Below the pieces are notes generated by a model, which was not told the origin of the DNA, did no database searches, and was given only the letters and a program-made list of their open reading frames with translations. A stretch of 64,000 bases of DNA, taken from positions 2,081,586 through 2,145,585 of the forward strand of contig JAHBVS010000001.1 of assembly GCA_019637445.1 (NCBI GenBank). The letters are read 5' to 3'. Made by a program: the position numbers and the translations under genes. Positions within the stretch are counted from its first letter, which is position 1; the number at the start of each line of letters is the position of its first letter. Below are positions 44,812-52,263 of this stretch, piece by piece. Source of the DNA: Gemmatimonadaceae bacterium (lineage in GTDB: Bacteria > Gemmatimonadota > Gemmatimonadetes > Gemmatimonadales > Gemmatimonadaceae).

Positions 44812-44860
44812 GGCGAGGCCGCACGGCCTCGCCCCCTTCATCCTCCGTCCTTCATCTGCC
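44812..44860 (-). terminator. Hairpin plus heptamer module at the end of lipA
   Basis: Stem GGCGAGGCC (44812-44820) and GGCCTCGCC (44825-44833), loop GCAC, differing by one base from the atpA-atpG hairpin at 10828. It is preceded (on the minus strand) by GATGAAGGACGGAGGATGAA (the heptamer family, overlapping the lipA end). Possible terminator or processing site between lipA and pdhA. Confidence 0.55.
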
Positions 44861-45769
44861 CGTCAGCTCCGCAGCCTGGACCTGCTCCCAAGCATGGTAC
44901 GACGACCGCACCAGTGGCCCTGACTCCACGTGCCTGAAGCCCATCTTCTTGCCTTGCTCGCGGAACATCGCGAACTCGGCGGGCGTCACGTAGCGGTCAA
45001 GCGGGATGTGGTCGTTGGACGGACGGAGGTACTGGCCCAGCGTGAGGATGTCGACGTCCACCGTGCGCAGCTCGCGCATGGTGTCGAGGACCTCTTCGTT
45101 GGTCTCGCCCATCCCTAGGATGATGCCGGTCTTGGTGGGGATGTCGGGGGCGATGCGCTTGGCGGTGCGGAAGATCTCCAGCACGCGCTGATAGCGGCCG
45201 CCGGGGCGCGCCTTCTTATAGAGGCGCGGGACGGTCTCGGTGTTGTGGTTGTAGATCTCAGGCCGAGCCTCGAGCACCGAGCGGATCGAGTCCTCGTTGC
45301 CTTGGAAGTCGGGGACCAGCACCTCGACGGAGCAGCCCGGCACGGACTCGTGCACCTGGCGGATGGTCTCGGCGAAGGCCCAGGCGCCAAAGTCTGGGAG
45401 GTCGTCTCGGTCCACGGAGGTGATGACCAGATGCTGCAGGTTCATCGCCTTGGCGGCCTCGGCCACGCGGCTGGGCTCGGCGGGGTCGAACTTGGGCGGT
45501 CGGCCGTGGGCGACGGCGCAGTAGGCGCAGTTCCGGGTGCAGACGTCGCCGAGGATCATGAAGGTGGCGGTGCCGTGTTCCCAGCACTCGCCGACGTTGG
45601 GGCAGTGGGCTTCCTCGCAGACCGTGTGGAGGTCGAGGTCGCGCATCAGCTGCTTGAGGCGGAGATAGTTCGTGCCGCCCGGGGCTTTGACCTTGAGCCA
45701 CTCCGGCTTGCGATGCGGGAGTTGCTGGGCTTGGTGTCGGCCGAGGATCTGGTAGAGGTGCTCTGCCAT
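44852..45769 (-). CDS. lipA: Lipoyl synthase (radical SAM)
   Basis: 305 residues. Inserts two sulfurs into octanoyl-lipoyl domains. The auxiliary cluster motif CX4CX5C is CEEAHCPNVGEC, the radical SAM motif CX3CX2C is CTRNCAYC, and the C-terminal RSSYHA carries the serine ligand of the auxiliary cluster. Also typical: FMILGDVCTRNC, VITSVDRDDLPDFGAWAFAE, TKTGIILGMGETNEEVL, LTLGQYLRPS. Next to pdhABC, lpdA and lipB on one strand, so synthesis of the cofactor and of the complex that uses it are clustered. An AT-rich inverted repeat lies about 45 bases upstream. Confidence 0.97.
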   Translation of the reverse strand: MAEHLYQILGRHQAQQLPHRKPEWLKVKAPGGTNYLRLKQLMRDLDLHTVCEEAHCPNVGECWEHGTATFMILGDVCTRNCAYCAVAHGRPPKFDPAEPSRVAEAAKAMNLQHLVITSVDRDDLPDFGAWAFAETIRQVHESVPGCSVEVLVPDFQGNEDSIRSVLEARPEIYNHNTETVPRLYKKARPGGRYQRVLEIFRTAKRIAPDIPTKTGIILGMGETNEEVLDTMRELRTVDVDILTLGQYLRPSNDHIPLDRYVTPAEFAMFREQGKKMGFRHVESGPLVRSSYHAWEQVQAAELTGR

Positions 45770-45813
45770 ATGGGACTACGATAGTGGATGCGGGGGGGTT
45801 CGGCCATTTCGCG

Positions 45814-45842
45814 TAACCTTCATTATTTACTATTGAAGGTTA
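45814..45842. promoter_or_regulatory. AT-rich inverted repeat upstream of lipA
   Basis: TAACCTTCA (45814-45822) and TGAAGGTTA (45834-45842) are perfect inverted repeats around an 11-base all-but-one A/T spacer. In a window this GC-rich, the AT island 45 bases before lipA suggests a promoter/operator. The binder is unknown. Confidence 0.45.
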
Positions 45843-45872
45843 ATGAGGTTGCGGGGTTGGGTTGCGGGATGC

Positions 45873-45936
45873 GAACGGCGATGCGGGTTGGAACTGCGCA
45901 GAGGGAAGCGGGAACGGGATTCGGGATGATGCGGGG
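45873..45936. repeat. 64-bp duplicated block, copy B (upstream of lipA)
   Basis: Second copy of the block at 44613-44676, two mismatches. It also ends in a tandem array. The 316-bp gap 45770-46085 holds, in order, the AT-rich inverted repeat, this block, the 13-bp array and a short leader; I see no gene in it. Confidence 0.9.
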
Positions 45937-45946
45937 TGAGGGATTT

Positions 45947-46024
45947 GATGCGGGGGACGGATGCGGGGGACGGATGCGGGGGACGGATGCGGGGAGCGGA
46001 CGCGGAAGACGGATGCGGGAGGGG
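45947..46024. repeat. 13-bp tandem array (GATGCGGGGGACG)
   Basis: Six units of 13 bp: three perfect (45947, 45960, 45973), then three degenerating (45986, 45999, 46012). The unit is a variant of the 12-bp GATGCGGGGCTT of the other array; both start at the end of the 64-bp block. Confidence 0.9.
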
Positions 46025-46085
46025 TGCTGAAACCGGGCCGCCAGGATCTTCGTAGATTGGGCAGACCCCAACTCGGGACGCACCT

Positions 46086-46310
46086 ATGCTTCGCACCATC
46101 TTCACCCTTGGCATCATCGCCCTCGTCGGCCTCTTTGCGCTGAAGCTTGTCTTCGGCATCCTCGGCGGGCTGTTCGGGATCTTCTTCGCGCTCCTCGGGA
46201 TGGCGATTCCGGTGCTCGTGATCGGTGCCCTCATCTACGTGGTCATGCTGATCTTTGCGCCTGACACGGCGAAGGGGATGCGCGAGAAGTTCGGCGGGTC
46301 GGAGTCGTGA
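46086..46310 (+). CDS. Small two-segment membrane protein of unknown function
   Basis: 74 residues. Almost entirely hydrophobic: FTLGIIALVGLFALKLVFGI, LGGLFGIFFALLGMAIPVLV, IGALIYVVMLIF, which could form two or three transmembrane helices, then a short charged tail (APDTAKGMREKFGGSES). No family recognised. Followed by a strong intrinsic terminator, so it is probably a monocistronic gene. Confidence 0.6.
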   Translation: MLRTIFTLGIIALVGLFALKLVFGILGGLFGIFFALLGMAIPVLVIGALIYVVMLIFAPDTAKGMREKFGGSES

Positions 46311-46351
46311 AGCGCTAGGGCTGCTCTGCGGCCCTCCGACGCTACAGCGAA

Positions 46352-46394
46352 GGGCGCGGCGACCAATCGGTCGCCGCGCCCTTTCTGCTTTTCT
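46352..46394 (+). terminator. Rho-independent terminator after the small membrane protein
   Basis: Stem GGGCGCGGCGACC (46352-46364) pairs perfectly with GGTCGCCGCGCCC (46369-46381), loop AATC, followed by TTTCTGCTTTTCT. Also lies just past the stop of the convergent DUF3108 gene. Confidence 0.9.
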
Positions 46395-46408
46395 CGCGAG
46401 TGGTCCCG

Positions 46409-47233
46409 TCAGGTGGGCGGATCTTCCTCAGGGACGGCAGTCGCCGTATCTGCCTGCAGGCGATACGAGCGCAGGTACAGGTTCAGCGAGCCGAACGGCA
46501 GGCGCGACTTCATCTGCAGCATCATGCGCGTGCTGTCGTCGGCCAGCCAGATCTCGGCCTGACCGCCCTCGCCGAAGATGCCCGTGGTCTTGATGATGGG
46601 CTGGATCACGATGGCTGGGAACTCGCCGGCGGGCACCTTCACGGTCTCGCGGCGCAGGACGCGGATGATCACCGGGTTTCGGTCGGGCCGAAAATATCGG
46701 TTGAACGTGTAGGTGTTGCCGACTTCGAGGGGGACCGTCCGGATGAAGAACAGGAAGGACCCATCGTCGAGCGGGTTCGGCACGGACGGGCGCTCGTTGC
46801 CGTTGCGCGATGTCTCGCGGTACACGGCCCGTTCCGGGAATATCTCGAAGCTCCGCTCGCGGTCGCGGGAGCCCTGCTGCAGGTCCTGCTCGTAGCGCAG
46901 GGAATTCAACGTCACGACGTCCATCCAACTTTCGTAGACGTCGTTGACCTTGTAGAAGAACGTGCCGCCACTGACGCTGAAGCGCACGTGCCAGGCTTCG
47001 CGGCCGCGCACCTCCTCCTTCCCCACGACGCGCATCCGGCCCGTGCCGACCTTGATGGCACCGAACCGCACATCATAGGTGAGCGCCTCGCCGACGTTGA
47101 ACGGGACTCGTGCGGCGGTCGCGGTTGGCGACGCGGCGCCGACTGGGGATCCGCGGTTTGTCTGCGCACGCATGTCCCCCACGGCGAGGGCGCCGAGGGC
47201 GAGGGCCAGCGTGGCACCTCGCAGTGTCGACAT
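46409..47233 (-). CDS. DUF3108 exported protein
   Basis: 274 residues from ATG 47233, which shares one base with the stop of the glycosyltransferase gene before it (TAATG). Signal peptide STLRGATLALALGALAVGDM. The DUF3108 fold is recognisable: PFNVGEALTYDVRFGAIKVG, GTGRMRVVGKEEVRGREAWH, FYKVNDVYESWMDVVTLNSL, VPAGEFPAIVIQPIIKT, AEIWLADDSTRMMLQMKSRL. DUF3108 proteins are periplasmic beta-barrel-like (LolA-type) proteins of unknown function. Last gene of a three-gene envelope operon. Confidence 0.82.
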   Translation of the reverse strand: MSTLRGATLALALGALAVGDMRAQTNRGSPVGAASPTATAARVPFNVGEALTYDVRFGAIKVGTGRMRVVGKEEVRGREAWHVRFSVSGGTFFYKVNDVYESWMDVVTLNSLRYEQDLQQGSRDRERSFEIFPERAVYRETSRNGNERPSVPNPLDDGSFLFFIRTVPLEVGNTYTFNRYFRPDRNPVIIRVLRRETVKVPAGEFPAIVIQPIIKTTGIFGEGGQAEIWLADDSTRMMLQMKSRLPFGSLNLYLRSYRLQADTATAVPEEDPPT

Positions 47234-48024
47234 TAGGCGGGCCGTGTCCGTGCCGGCGGGGCGGGACGGGGCTCGAGCGGCTGCTTGCGGACTGCCCACG
47301 CGGCCTTCGCCAGCGCCCAGGCCTGGGGCCAGGCCTCGAGCCGGCGCGATGCGCGAGGACGGAGATCAAAGCGCGGCGTCACCTGCACCGACTCGATGCG
47401 CCGCGCGTGCGGGAAGGTCGTGCGCAGCATCTCGAGGTTTGCCTGCAGCGTGGACTCCGCCCGCACGGGGCTGCGCTCCATCGAGCGGAGCACGTCGCGC
47501 ACGACGGTGATGCGCATCAGGCGATAGCCACTCCAGGGATCGCTGGCGCCAGGCACCGTGACGGCGTTCCGCAGCATCCAGACGCGTGGCAGCCACGAGA
47601 GGTAGCGGCGCAGGCGGCGCTCGGCCTCGGGTGCGTCGGCGGGCAGCGTCTGCTCGCCGACGACGACATCGGCGCCTCCCTCGAAGCGCTTCACCAGGTC
47701 CGGAATGTGCTCAGGGCGGTCGCTGAAGTCGCCCTGCATCACGATGACGGCATCGCGCCGCGGATAGTTCGTACGTTTCGAGGCCTCTCGAAGCAACGCC
47801 TCGACGCCGCGCGCATAGCCCACGCGTTCCTGGCCACCGATCAGCGTCAGCGGTAGGGCCCGCTCGTACGGCTGCAGCACCTCGCGCGTGCTGTCCGACG
47901 AGGCATCGTCGTAGACCAGCACCTCGTACTCGCGCGGGTACTCCTGGAACACCTTGCGGATGCGCCAGAGCAGCAGGCCGATGGTCTCGGCCTCATTGTG
48001 GGTCGGAATGCAGACGTACAGCAC
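47233..48024 (-). CDS. Glycosyltransferase family 2
   Basis: 263 residues from GTG 48024. GT-A fold: nucleotide-binding start MLYVCIPTHNEAETIGLLLW, first acidic motif VLVYDDASSDSTREVL, metal-binding DXD position as VIVMQGDFSDRPEHIPDLVK. The region AVTVPGASDPWSGYRLMRIT is the acceptor loop common to dolichyl-phosphate-mannose-synthase-like enzymes. It adds a sugar to a lipid or polysaccharide acceptor at the cytoplasmic face; the identity of the sugar is unknown. Follows the GT4 gene by 33 bases. Confidence 0.87.
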   Translation of the reverse strand: MLYVCIPTHNEAETIGLLLWRIRKVFQEYPREYEVLVYDDASSDSTREVLQPYERALPLTLIGGQERVGYARGVEALLREASKRTNYPRRDAVIVMQGDFSDRPEHIPDLVKRFEGGADVVVGEQTLPADAPEAERRLRRYLSWLPRVWMLRNAVTVPGASDPWSGYRLMRITVVRDVLRSMERSPVRAESTLQANLEMLRTTFPHARRIESVQVTPRFDLRPRASRRLEAWPQAWALAKAAWAVRKQPLEPRPAPPARTRPA

Positions 48025-48057
48025 GGTCCTAAAGGTATGAGGGGGTCGTTGGGCGTA

Positions 48058-49158
48058 CTACCCGCCGATAGAGCCATCCGGAGCGCCCAGGAGTTCCCGG
48101 TACAGGGCCCAGGTGCGCTCCACCATTACGGAGTCGCTGAACTGCCGGGCGCGCTGCGGCCCGGCCTCGGCGAGGCGTCGTCGCAAGGACTCATCGTCCA
48201 CGATTCGCGCAACGGCAGCGGCAAAGCCGCCGGTATCACCGGGAGCGGCGAGCAGGCCCGTCCCGCCGTCAACCACGATTTCGCCGACGCCTCCCGTGGC
48301 AAACGCCACGGCCGGCACCCGCAGTGCCATTCCCTCCACCAGCGCCGTGCCGAGGCCCTCCGCGCCACCGGGATGGAGCAGCAGGTCGAGTCCGGCGAGC
48401 GCCGCCGGAACATCGTGGACAAATCCCGCGCGATACGCGGGGATGCCGGCAAGCTCCGTTCGGCCGGTGGCAGGGCCGCCCAGCACGACGAGCGCGGCGC
48501 GCTGGCGCAGCGCGGGCGCGCAGGCCGCGCAGAGTTGCTCGAGGCTCCGCTCGTGGTGCCCGTCCGTCAGCGGTCCGACAATGCCGGCGACGAGGCGACC
48601 CTGCGCCCAGCCCGCCTCGGATCGCCAGTCGCGTGGCGCCTCGACGTCGGGCAATGCCACGCCGGGATGGACGAGAACGATGCGATTGTCGGCGACGCCG
48701 CCGTCCCGCAGCGCGCCGCGCACGGCCTCGGTGATGGCGATGAAGCGCGCGACGCGCTGGCCGTGACGCAAGCGGCCGCGCGGCGGCGTTGCCATCCGCC
48801 GGGTCACCACGAGCGGCGCGGGGTCGCGCCGGGCCGCCAACGCGGCCAGCAGCAGGGCGTGGCTGCGGGGATCGTGGGCGTGCACGAGCGCCGGATGCCA
48901 GGTCGAAATGAGCCGTCGCAGGCCGCGCACGGCGAGCGGGTCGAACCCGGCGCGCATCGCACGGACGGCGGTTGCAACTCCCGCGCGCTTGCACTCGTCA
49001 AGCAAACGGGAGCGGGGCGGCACGCAGACCAGCGGTTCGATGCCCCGCGCCCGCAAGCCGTGGGCGAGCAGCAGCAACTGGCGTTGCGCACCGCGCCAGG
49101 TCGTGCCCGCGTCCACGAGCAGGATGCGGGGCGAAGCGGCGGCAACACGCGTCGTCAC
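48058..49158 (-). CDS. Glycosyltransferase family 4 (lipopolysaccharide-type)
   Basis: About 366 residues from GTG 49158; a TTG at 49197 would add 13 residues without a recognisable feature. GT-B fold: PRILLVDAGTTWRGAQRQLL (acceptor side), HPALVHAHDPRSHALLLAAL, RFIAITEAVRGALRDGGVAD, and the donor-side EX7E region HPGGAEGLGTALVEGMALRV with PAVAFATGGVGEIVVDGGTG. Such enzymes build lipopolysaccharide core or other surface glycans. With the GT2 and DUF3108 genes it forms a minus-strand envelope cluster. Divergent from the unknown gene at 49218. Confidence 0.87.
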   Translation of the reverse strand: MTTRVAAASPRILLVDAGTTWRGAQRQLLLLAHGLRARGIEPLVCVPPRSRLLDECKRAGVATAVRAMRAGFDPLAVRGLRRLISTWHPALVHAHDPRSHALLLAALAARRDPAPLVVTRRMATPPRGRLRHGQRVARFIAITEAVRGALRDGGVADNRIVLVHPGVALPDVEAPRDWRSEAGWAQGRLVAGIVGPLTDGHHERSLEQLCAACAPALRQRAALVVLGGPATGRTELAGIPAYRAGFVHDVPAALAGLDLLLHPGGAEGLGTALVEGMALRVPAVAFATGGVGEIVVDGGTGLLAAPGDTGGFAAAVARIVDDESLRRRLAEAGPQRARQFSDSVMVERTWALYRELLGAPDGSIGG

Positions 49159-49184
49159 GGCTGTCGGCTGGTAGGCACGTGGTG

Positions 49185-49210
49185 TATGATAGCGCAACTC
49201 GACGGAGGGA
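49185..49210 (+). promoter_or_regulatory. Candidate -10 and ribosome-binding site for the 49218 gene
   Basis: TATGAT (49185-49190) matches five of six -10 consensus bases and GGAGGGA (49204-49210) is a strong ribosome-binding site seven bases before ATG 49218. No good -35 is seen. This is one of the clearest initiation regions in the window. Confidence 0.5.
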
Positions 49211-49217
49211 ACGCCGC

Positions 49218-49949
49218 ATGATCGTTGCCGATGTCCGCTCCCGGCTCACGCGCGATGACGTCGCGTTGGTTCTCTCGCTGATTGCGCAGCACGGCAGCGA
49301 GGCGCGCGATCGCAGCGAGGACACCCTGCGCCAGCAAGGGCTCGATGCCCTGCTCGACGATCCGGCGCTCCTCCCGGCCCTCGTCGAGACGCCTCGCGGC
49401 GGTCGGGCCTCGCTGCCGCTGTTCGCGTACGTGCTCGTTCGACACGCCCTCCTGCAGGTCGGCGAGCAGGACCGCGTACTGGCCGACTATGCCGCGAGCA
49501 TCGTGCTGCATTTCGGGCTGCGCGGGCGGGCGCAGCGGATCCACGATGCCGATGATGCGACCTACGACACGCTGGCGGCGCTGCTGCAGGATGCGGAGCG
49601 TTCCGAGCCACGGCGCGCCTTCCTCGTCCGGGCACACCTTGGCAACTACGCCCTGTGGATGAGCGGGATGTTTCCCGACCACATCGCGCAACGGGAGCAT
49701 CGGCGCGGTGGGCCGAACCTCGGATACTTCGAGGAAATGGGGCGCCGCGGGTTTCGGATGGCTGCCGAGCACCGCCTGGCCACTGAGCACGGCGTCGCCA
49801 CGCTCTTCGCGCTCGCCGCCGCCCGATTCCCGCAGTTGCGCATCGCCCTCAACCGCATCAGCGATGCGTTACTGTTCCCGAGGAACCACTCCCCGGAGCG
49901 ACTGATGCGGCAGGTGCAGGACGAGGCGCGCTGGCGGCGCGCCGGCTGA
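49218..49949 (+). CDS. Conserved-looking protein of unknown function
   Basis: 243 residues. I do not recognise the family. Predominantly alpha-helical, no signal peptide, no transmembrane segment (MIVADVRSRLTRDDVALVLS, SLPLFAYVLVRHALLQVGEQ, LADYAASIVLHFGLRGRAQR, DATYDTLAALLQDAERSEPR, HLGNYALWMSGMFPDHIAQR, GYFEEMGRRGFRMAAEHRLA). Arginine- and histidine-rich. Strong ribosome-binding site. The next gene overlaps its stop (TGATG), so the two form a translationally coupled pair. Confidence 0.7.
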   Translation: MIVADVRSRLTRDDVALVLSLIAQHGSEARDRSEDTLRQQGLDALLDDPALLPALVETPRGGRASLPLFAYVLVRHALLQVGEQDRVLADYAASIVLHFGLRGRAQRIHDADDATYDTLAALLQDAERSEPRRAFLVRAHLGNYALWMSGMFPDHIAQREHRRGGPNLGYFEEMGRRGFRMAAEHRLATEHGVATLFALAAARFPQLRIALNRISDALLFPRNHSPERLMRQVQDEARWRRAG

Positions 49950-50512
49950 TGTTCGAGCAGCTCAAGGCAACCATCGCCGACCTGCTTGGCGGGCGCGTGG
50001 CGCCGGCCGACCGGCGGACCGTGATTGGCGAGATGAAGCGCGCGCTGGCCGTGGCCAAGCTTGGCGTGGAGGACCTGCAGGCCAGCGCTGAGGTGACGCG
50101 CCAGCGCTTGGCCGAGGAGCGCGAAAAGCTGGCGACGGCATCGCGACGTCGCGGTCTTGCCGAAGGCATCAACGACGCGGAGACGGCAGAGCTGGCGGGC
50201 AAGTATGAGGCGCAACACCAGGAGCGCATCGCCGTGTTGGAGCGAAAGCTCGACGTGCAGCAGGCCGAGGCAGGACTGGCCGAGCGCGACTACGACGAGA
50301 TGCTGAAGCAGCTCAAGCAGGCGAGCCTTGGGGCGGGCTCAGCGTTGGACGCGAGGAATCGCCCGCTGACGGATGCGGACCTGGGACTGCCGGACGATGC
50401 GCCGTTGCGCAGCGAGCTGGATGGGCTGGCGCGCTCCCAGAGACGCCAAGAGCGCGACGTCGCTGCGGACGCCGCGCTCGAGGCGCTGAAGAAGAAGCTG
50501 GGGCGCGAGTAG
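49949..50512 (+). CDS. Coiled-coil protein of unknown function
   Basis: 187 residues, ATG overlapping the previous stop. Nearly all residues 1-125 are heptad-like helix (EMKRALAVAKLGVEDLQASA, TRQRLAEEREKLATASRRRG, AGKYEAQHQERIAVLERKLD, VQQAEAGLAERDYDEMLKQL), reminiscent of PspA/IM30-type or tropomyosin-like coiled coils, but without the PspA signature. The tail is acidic then basic (ALEALKKKLGRE). No membrane segment. It is convergent with the POT gene, which ends three bases away. Confidence 0.7.
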   Translation: MFEQLKATIADLLGGRVAPADRRTVIGEMKRALAVAKLGVEDLQASAEVTRQRLAEEREKLATASRRRGLAEGINDAETAELAGKYEAQHQERIAVLERKLDVQQAEAGLAERDYDEMLKQLKQASLGAGSALDARNRPLTDADLGLPDDAPLRSELDGLARSQRRQERDVAADAALEALKKKLGRE

Positions 50513-50515
50513 CGC

Positions 50516-52090
50516 CTAACTCACATTCGCCATCATCCGGCGGATTGGCACAATCATCAGGCCGAGGATGAGCGTCGCGACCGCCAGCGCCACCGTGGTC
50601 CCGGTAAACACCGCCGGCGTCTGCTCCAGCTTCGACGGATCCACGTGTCCGCCGACGAGGCCGGCGACGAGATTGCCCACCGAGGAGGCGAGGAACCAGA
50701 TGCCCATCATCTGGCCGACGTACTTGCGGGGCGAGAGCTTGGTCATCGAGCTGAGGCCCACGGGACTCAGGCAGAGCTCGCCGATGGTCTGGAACAGGTA
50801 GGAGGCGATGAGCCACATCGGTGAGACCAGCACCGTGCCGCCGCTGGCGACGACCTTGTTGGCCGCCACGATCATCAGCGCAAAGCCGAGACCGGCGAAC
50901 GCCAGCCCGAGCGCGAACTTGGCGGGGCTCGACAACTCCATGTCGCGCTTCGCCATCCAGACCCAGACGGCGGCAAACACCGGCGCCAGCAGGATGATGA
51001 ACGCGGAGTTCACCGACTGGAACCAGGTGGCGGGCATCTCCCAGCCTAGGATGTTGCGGTCGGTGAAGTCGTTGGCGAACAGGTTGAGCGAGGTCGGCGC
51101 CTGCTCAAAGGCGGCCCAGAAGATGGCCGCGAACACGAAGAGCACGAAGATCACCGCGACACGCTTCTTCTCGTCCGCCGTGAGTCCGCCGGCGAGGAAG
51201 ATGTAGCCGAAGAACACCACGGCGATGCCGACCAGCACGAAGGTCATGTACTGGCCGAGGACCATCGCATCGATGGTCAGGAGCCCCGTGGCACCGGCCA
51301 CGAACACGGCGACGAGCAGGGCGAGTCCGCCATAGGTCCAGGTCTTCACGGACTGCTCTCGCTTGGCCTGCACCGCCGGATCGGGATCCCGCACGATGTC
51401 GTGACCGATGGGGCCCAGCGTCGGCTTGGCGCGCATCCAGAACCAGAGGAGGCCGAAGGCCATGCCGACGCCTGCGGCACCGAAGCCCCAATGCCAGCCA
51501 ACACGCTCGCCGAGGAAGCCGGTCACGAGTTGGCCGAGAAAGGCACCCGTATTGATGCCCATATAGAAGATCGAGAAACCGGCGTCGCGGCGCGCGCCGC
51601 CCTCGGGATACAGGTCGCCGACGATGGCCGAGATGTTCGGCTTGAGCAGGCCCGTGCCGAGCACGATGAGCACGAGGCCGAGGAAGAAGAAGACCTTTCC
51701 GGCGCCTGCGCCGGCGAAGCCGGAGAGTCCGATGCTCGTGTGTCCGGCCGTGATGAGTAGCGCGCCGATGAAGATGGCGCGCCGCAGGCCGAGCAAGCGA
51801 TCGGCGATCCAGCCACCGGGCAGCGAGGCGAGGTACACGCTGGCGGCGTAGATGCCGGTGATTGCGCTGGCCTGCGTTCGCTCGAAGCCGAAACCGCCCT
51901 CATTGAGTGCGGCAGCCATGAAGAGGATCAGCAGGGGGCGCAATCCATAGTAGGAGAAGCGCTCCCACATCTCGGTCATGAACAGCGTGGAGAGGCCGCG
52001 GGGGTGGCCGAAGAAACTCTTGTCCTGTACGAAGGGCGCGAGTTCTGGCGTCACGGCCGCTGGCGCGGCGGTCTGGGCGCTGGGAGTCAT
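50516..52090 (-). CDS. Proton-dependent oligopeptide transporter (POT/PTR2 family)
   Basis: 524 residues from ATG 52090. Major-facilitator fold with about 14 hydrophobic segments. Family signatures: TLFMTEMWERFSYYGLRPLL (ExxERFxYYG, the proton-coupling motif of the first helix), GGWIADRLLGLRRAIFIGAL, GTGLLKPNISAIVGDLYPEG, GFSIFYMGINTGAFLGQLVT (FYxxINxG), SYLFQTIGELCLSPVGLSSM. Imports di- and tripeptides with protons. The gene is divergent from the Crp/Fnr gene, and the peptide-type ABC transporter at 55-60 kb suggests a peptide-using lifestyle. Confidence 0.95.
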   Translation of the reverse strand: MTPSAQTAAPAAVTPELAPFVQDKSFFGHPRGLSTLFMTEMWERFSYYGLRPLLILFMAAALNEGGFGFERTQASAITGIYAASVYLASLPGGWIADRLLGLRRAIFIGALLITAGHTSIGLSGFAGAGAGKVFFFLGLVLIVLGTGLLKPNISAIVGDLYPEGGARRDAGFSIFYMGINTGAFLGQLVTGFLGERVGWHWGFGAAGVGMAFGLLWFWMRAKPTLGPIGHDIVRDPDPAVQAKREQSVKTWTYGGLALLVAVFVAGATGLLTIDAMVLGQYMTFVLVGIAVVFFGYIFLAGGLTADEKKRVAVIFVLFVFAAIFWAAFEQAPTSLNLFANDFTDRNILGWEMPATWFQSVNSAFIILLAPVFAAVWVWMAKRDMELSSPAKFALGLAFAGLGFALMIVAANKVVASGGTVLVSPMWLIASYLFQTIGELCLSPVGLSSMTKLSPRKYVGQMMGIWFLASSVGNLVAGLVGGHVDPSKLEQTPAVFTGTTVALAVATLILGLMIVPIRRMMANVS

Positions 52091-52188
52091 GGGGTCCGGG
52101 GGAGGGATTCGGGTCGGCGCCACATCAGGCGATCTGGCGCCAGACGAACACGGGAAGCTGGCACGGCACTGGCCCTGACGGAAGACGT

Positions 52189-52231
52189 GGCAAACATCCG
52201 GCCCCTGTCGTGCGTTGACGCTATGTTTGCC
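52189..52231. promoter_or_regulatory. Inverted repeat upstream of the Crp/Fnr gene
   Basis: GGCAAACAT (52189-52197) and ATGTTTGCC (52223-52231) are perfect 9-bp inverted repeats with a 25-base spacer that contains TTGACG (a -35-like hexamer). This lies 32 bp before the regulator's GTG, inside the POT-crp divergent region, and could be an operator or mRNA hairpin. A second short palindrome, TCTGGCGCCAGA, is at 52133-52144. Confidence 0.4.
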
Positions 52232-52263
52232 GCTGTACCCCGTCGCCCTTTTTCTCGGTCACC

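Noticed and set aside
44588-44824. N-terminal extension of PdhA with RIKP and ASSP repeats
   Set aside because: It is the translation of the 12-bp DNA tandem array and of the hairpin; the conserved E1 alpha N-terminus begins at ATG 44587.
44668-46024. CRISPR array
   Set aside because: Units of 12 and 13 bp are directly tandem with no unique spacers, and no cas gene is near.
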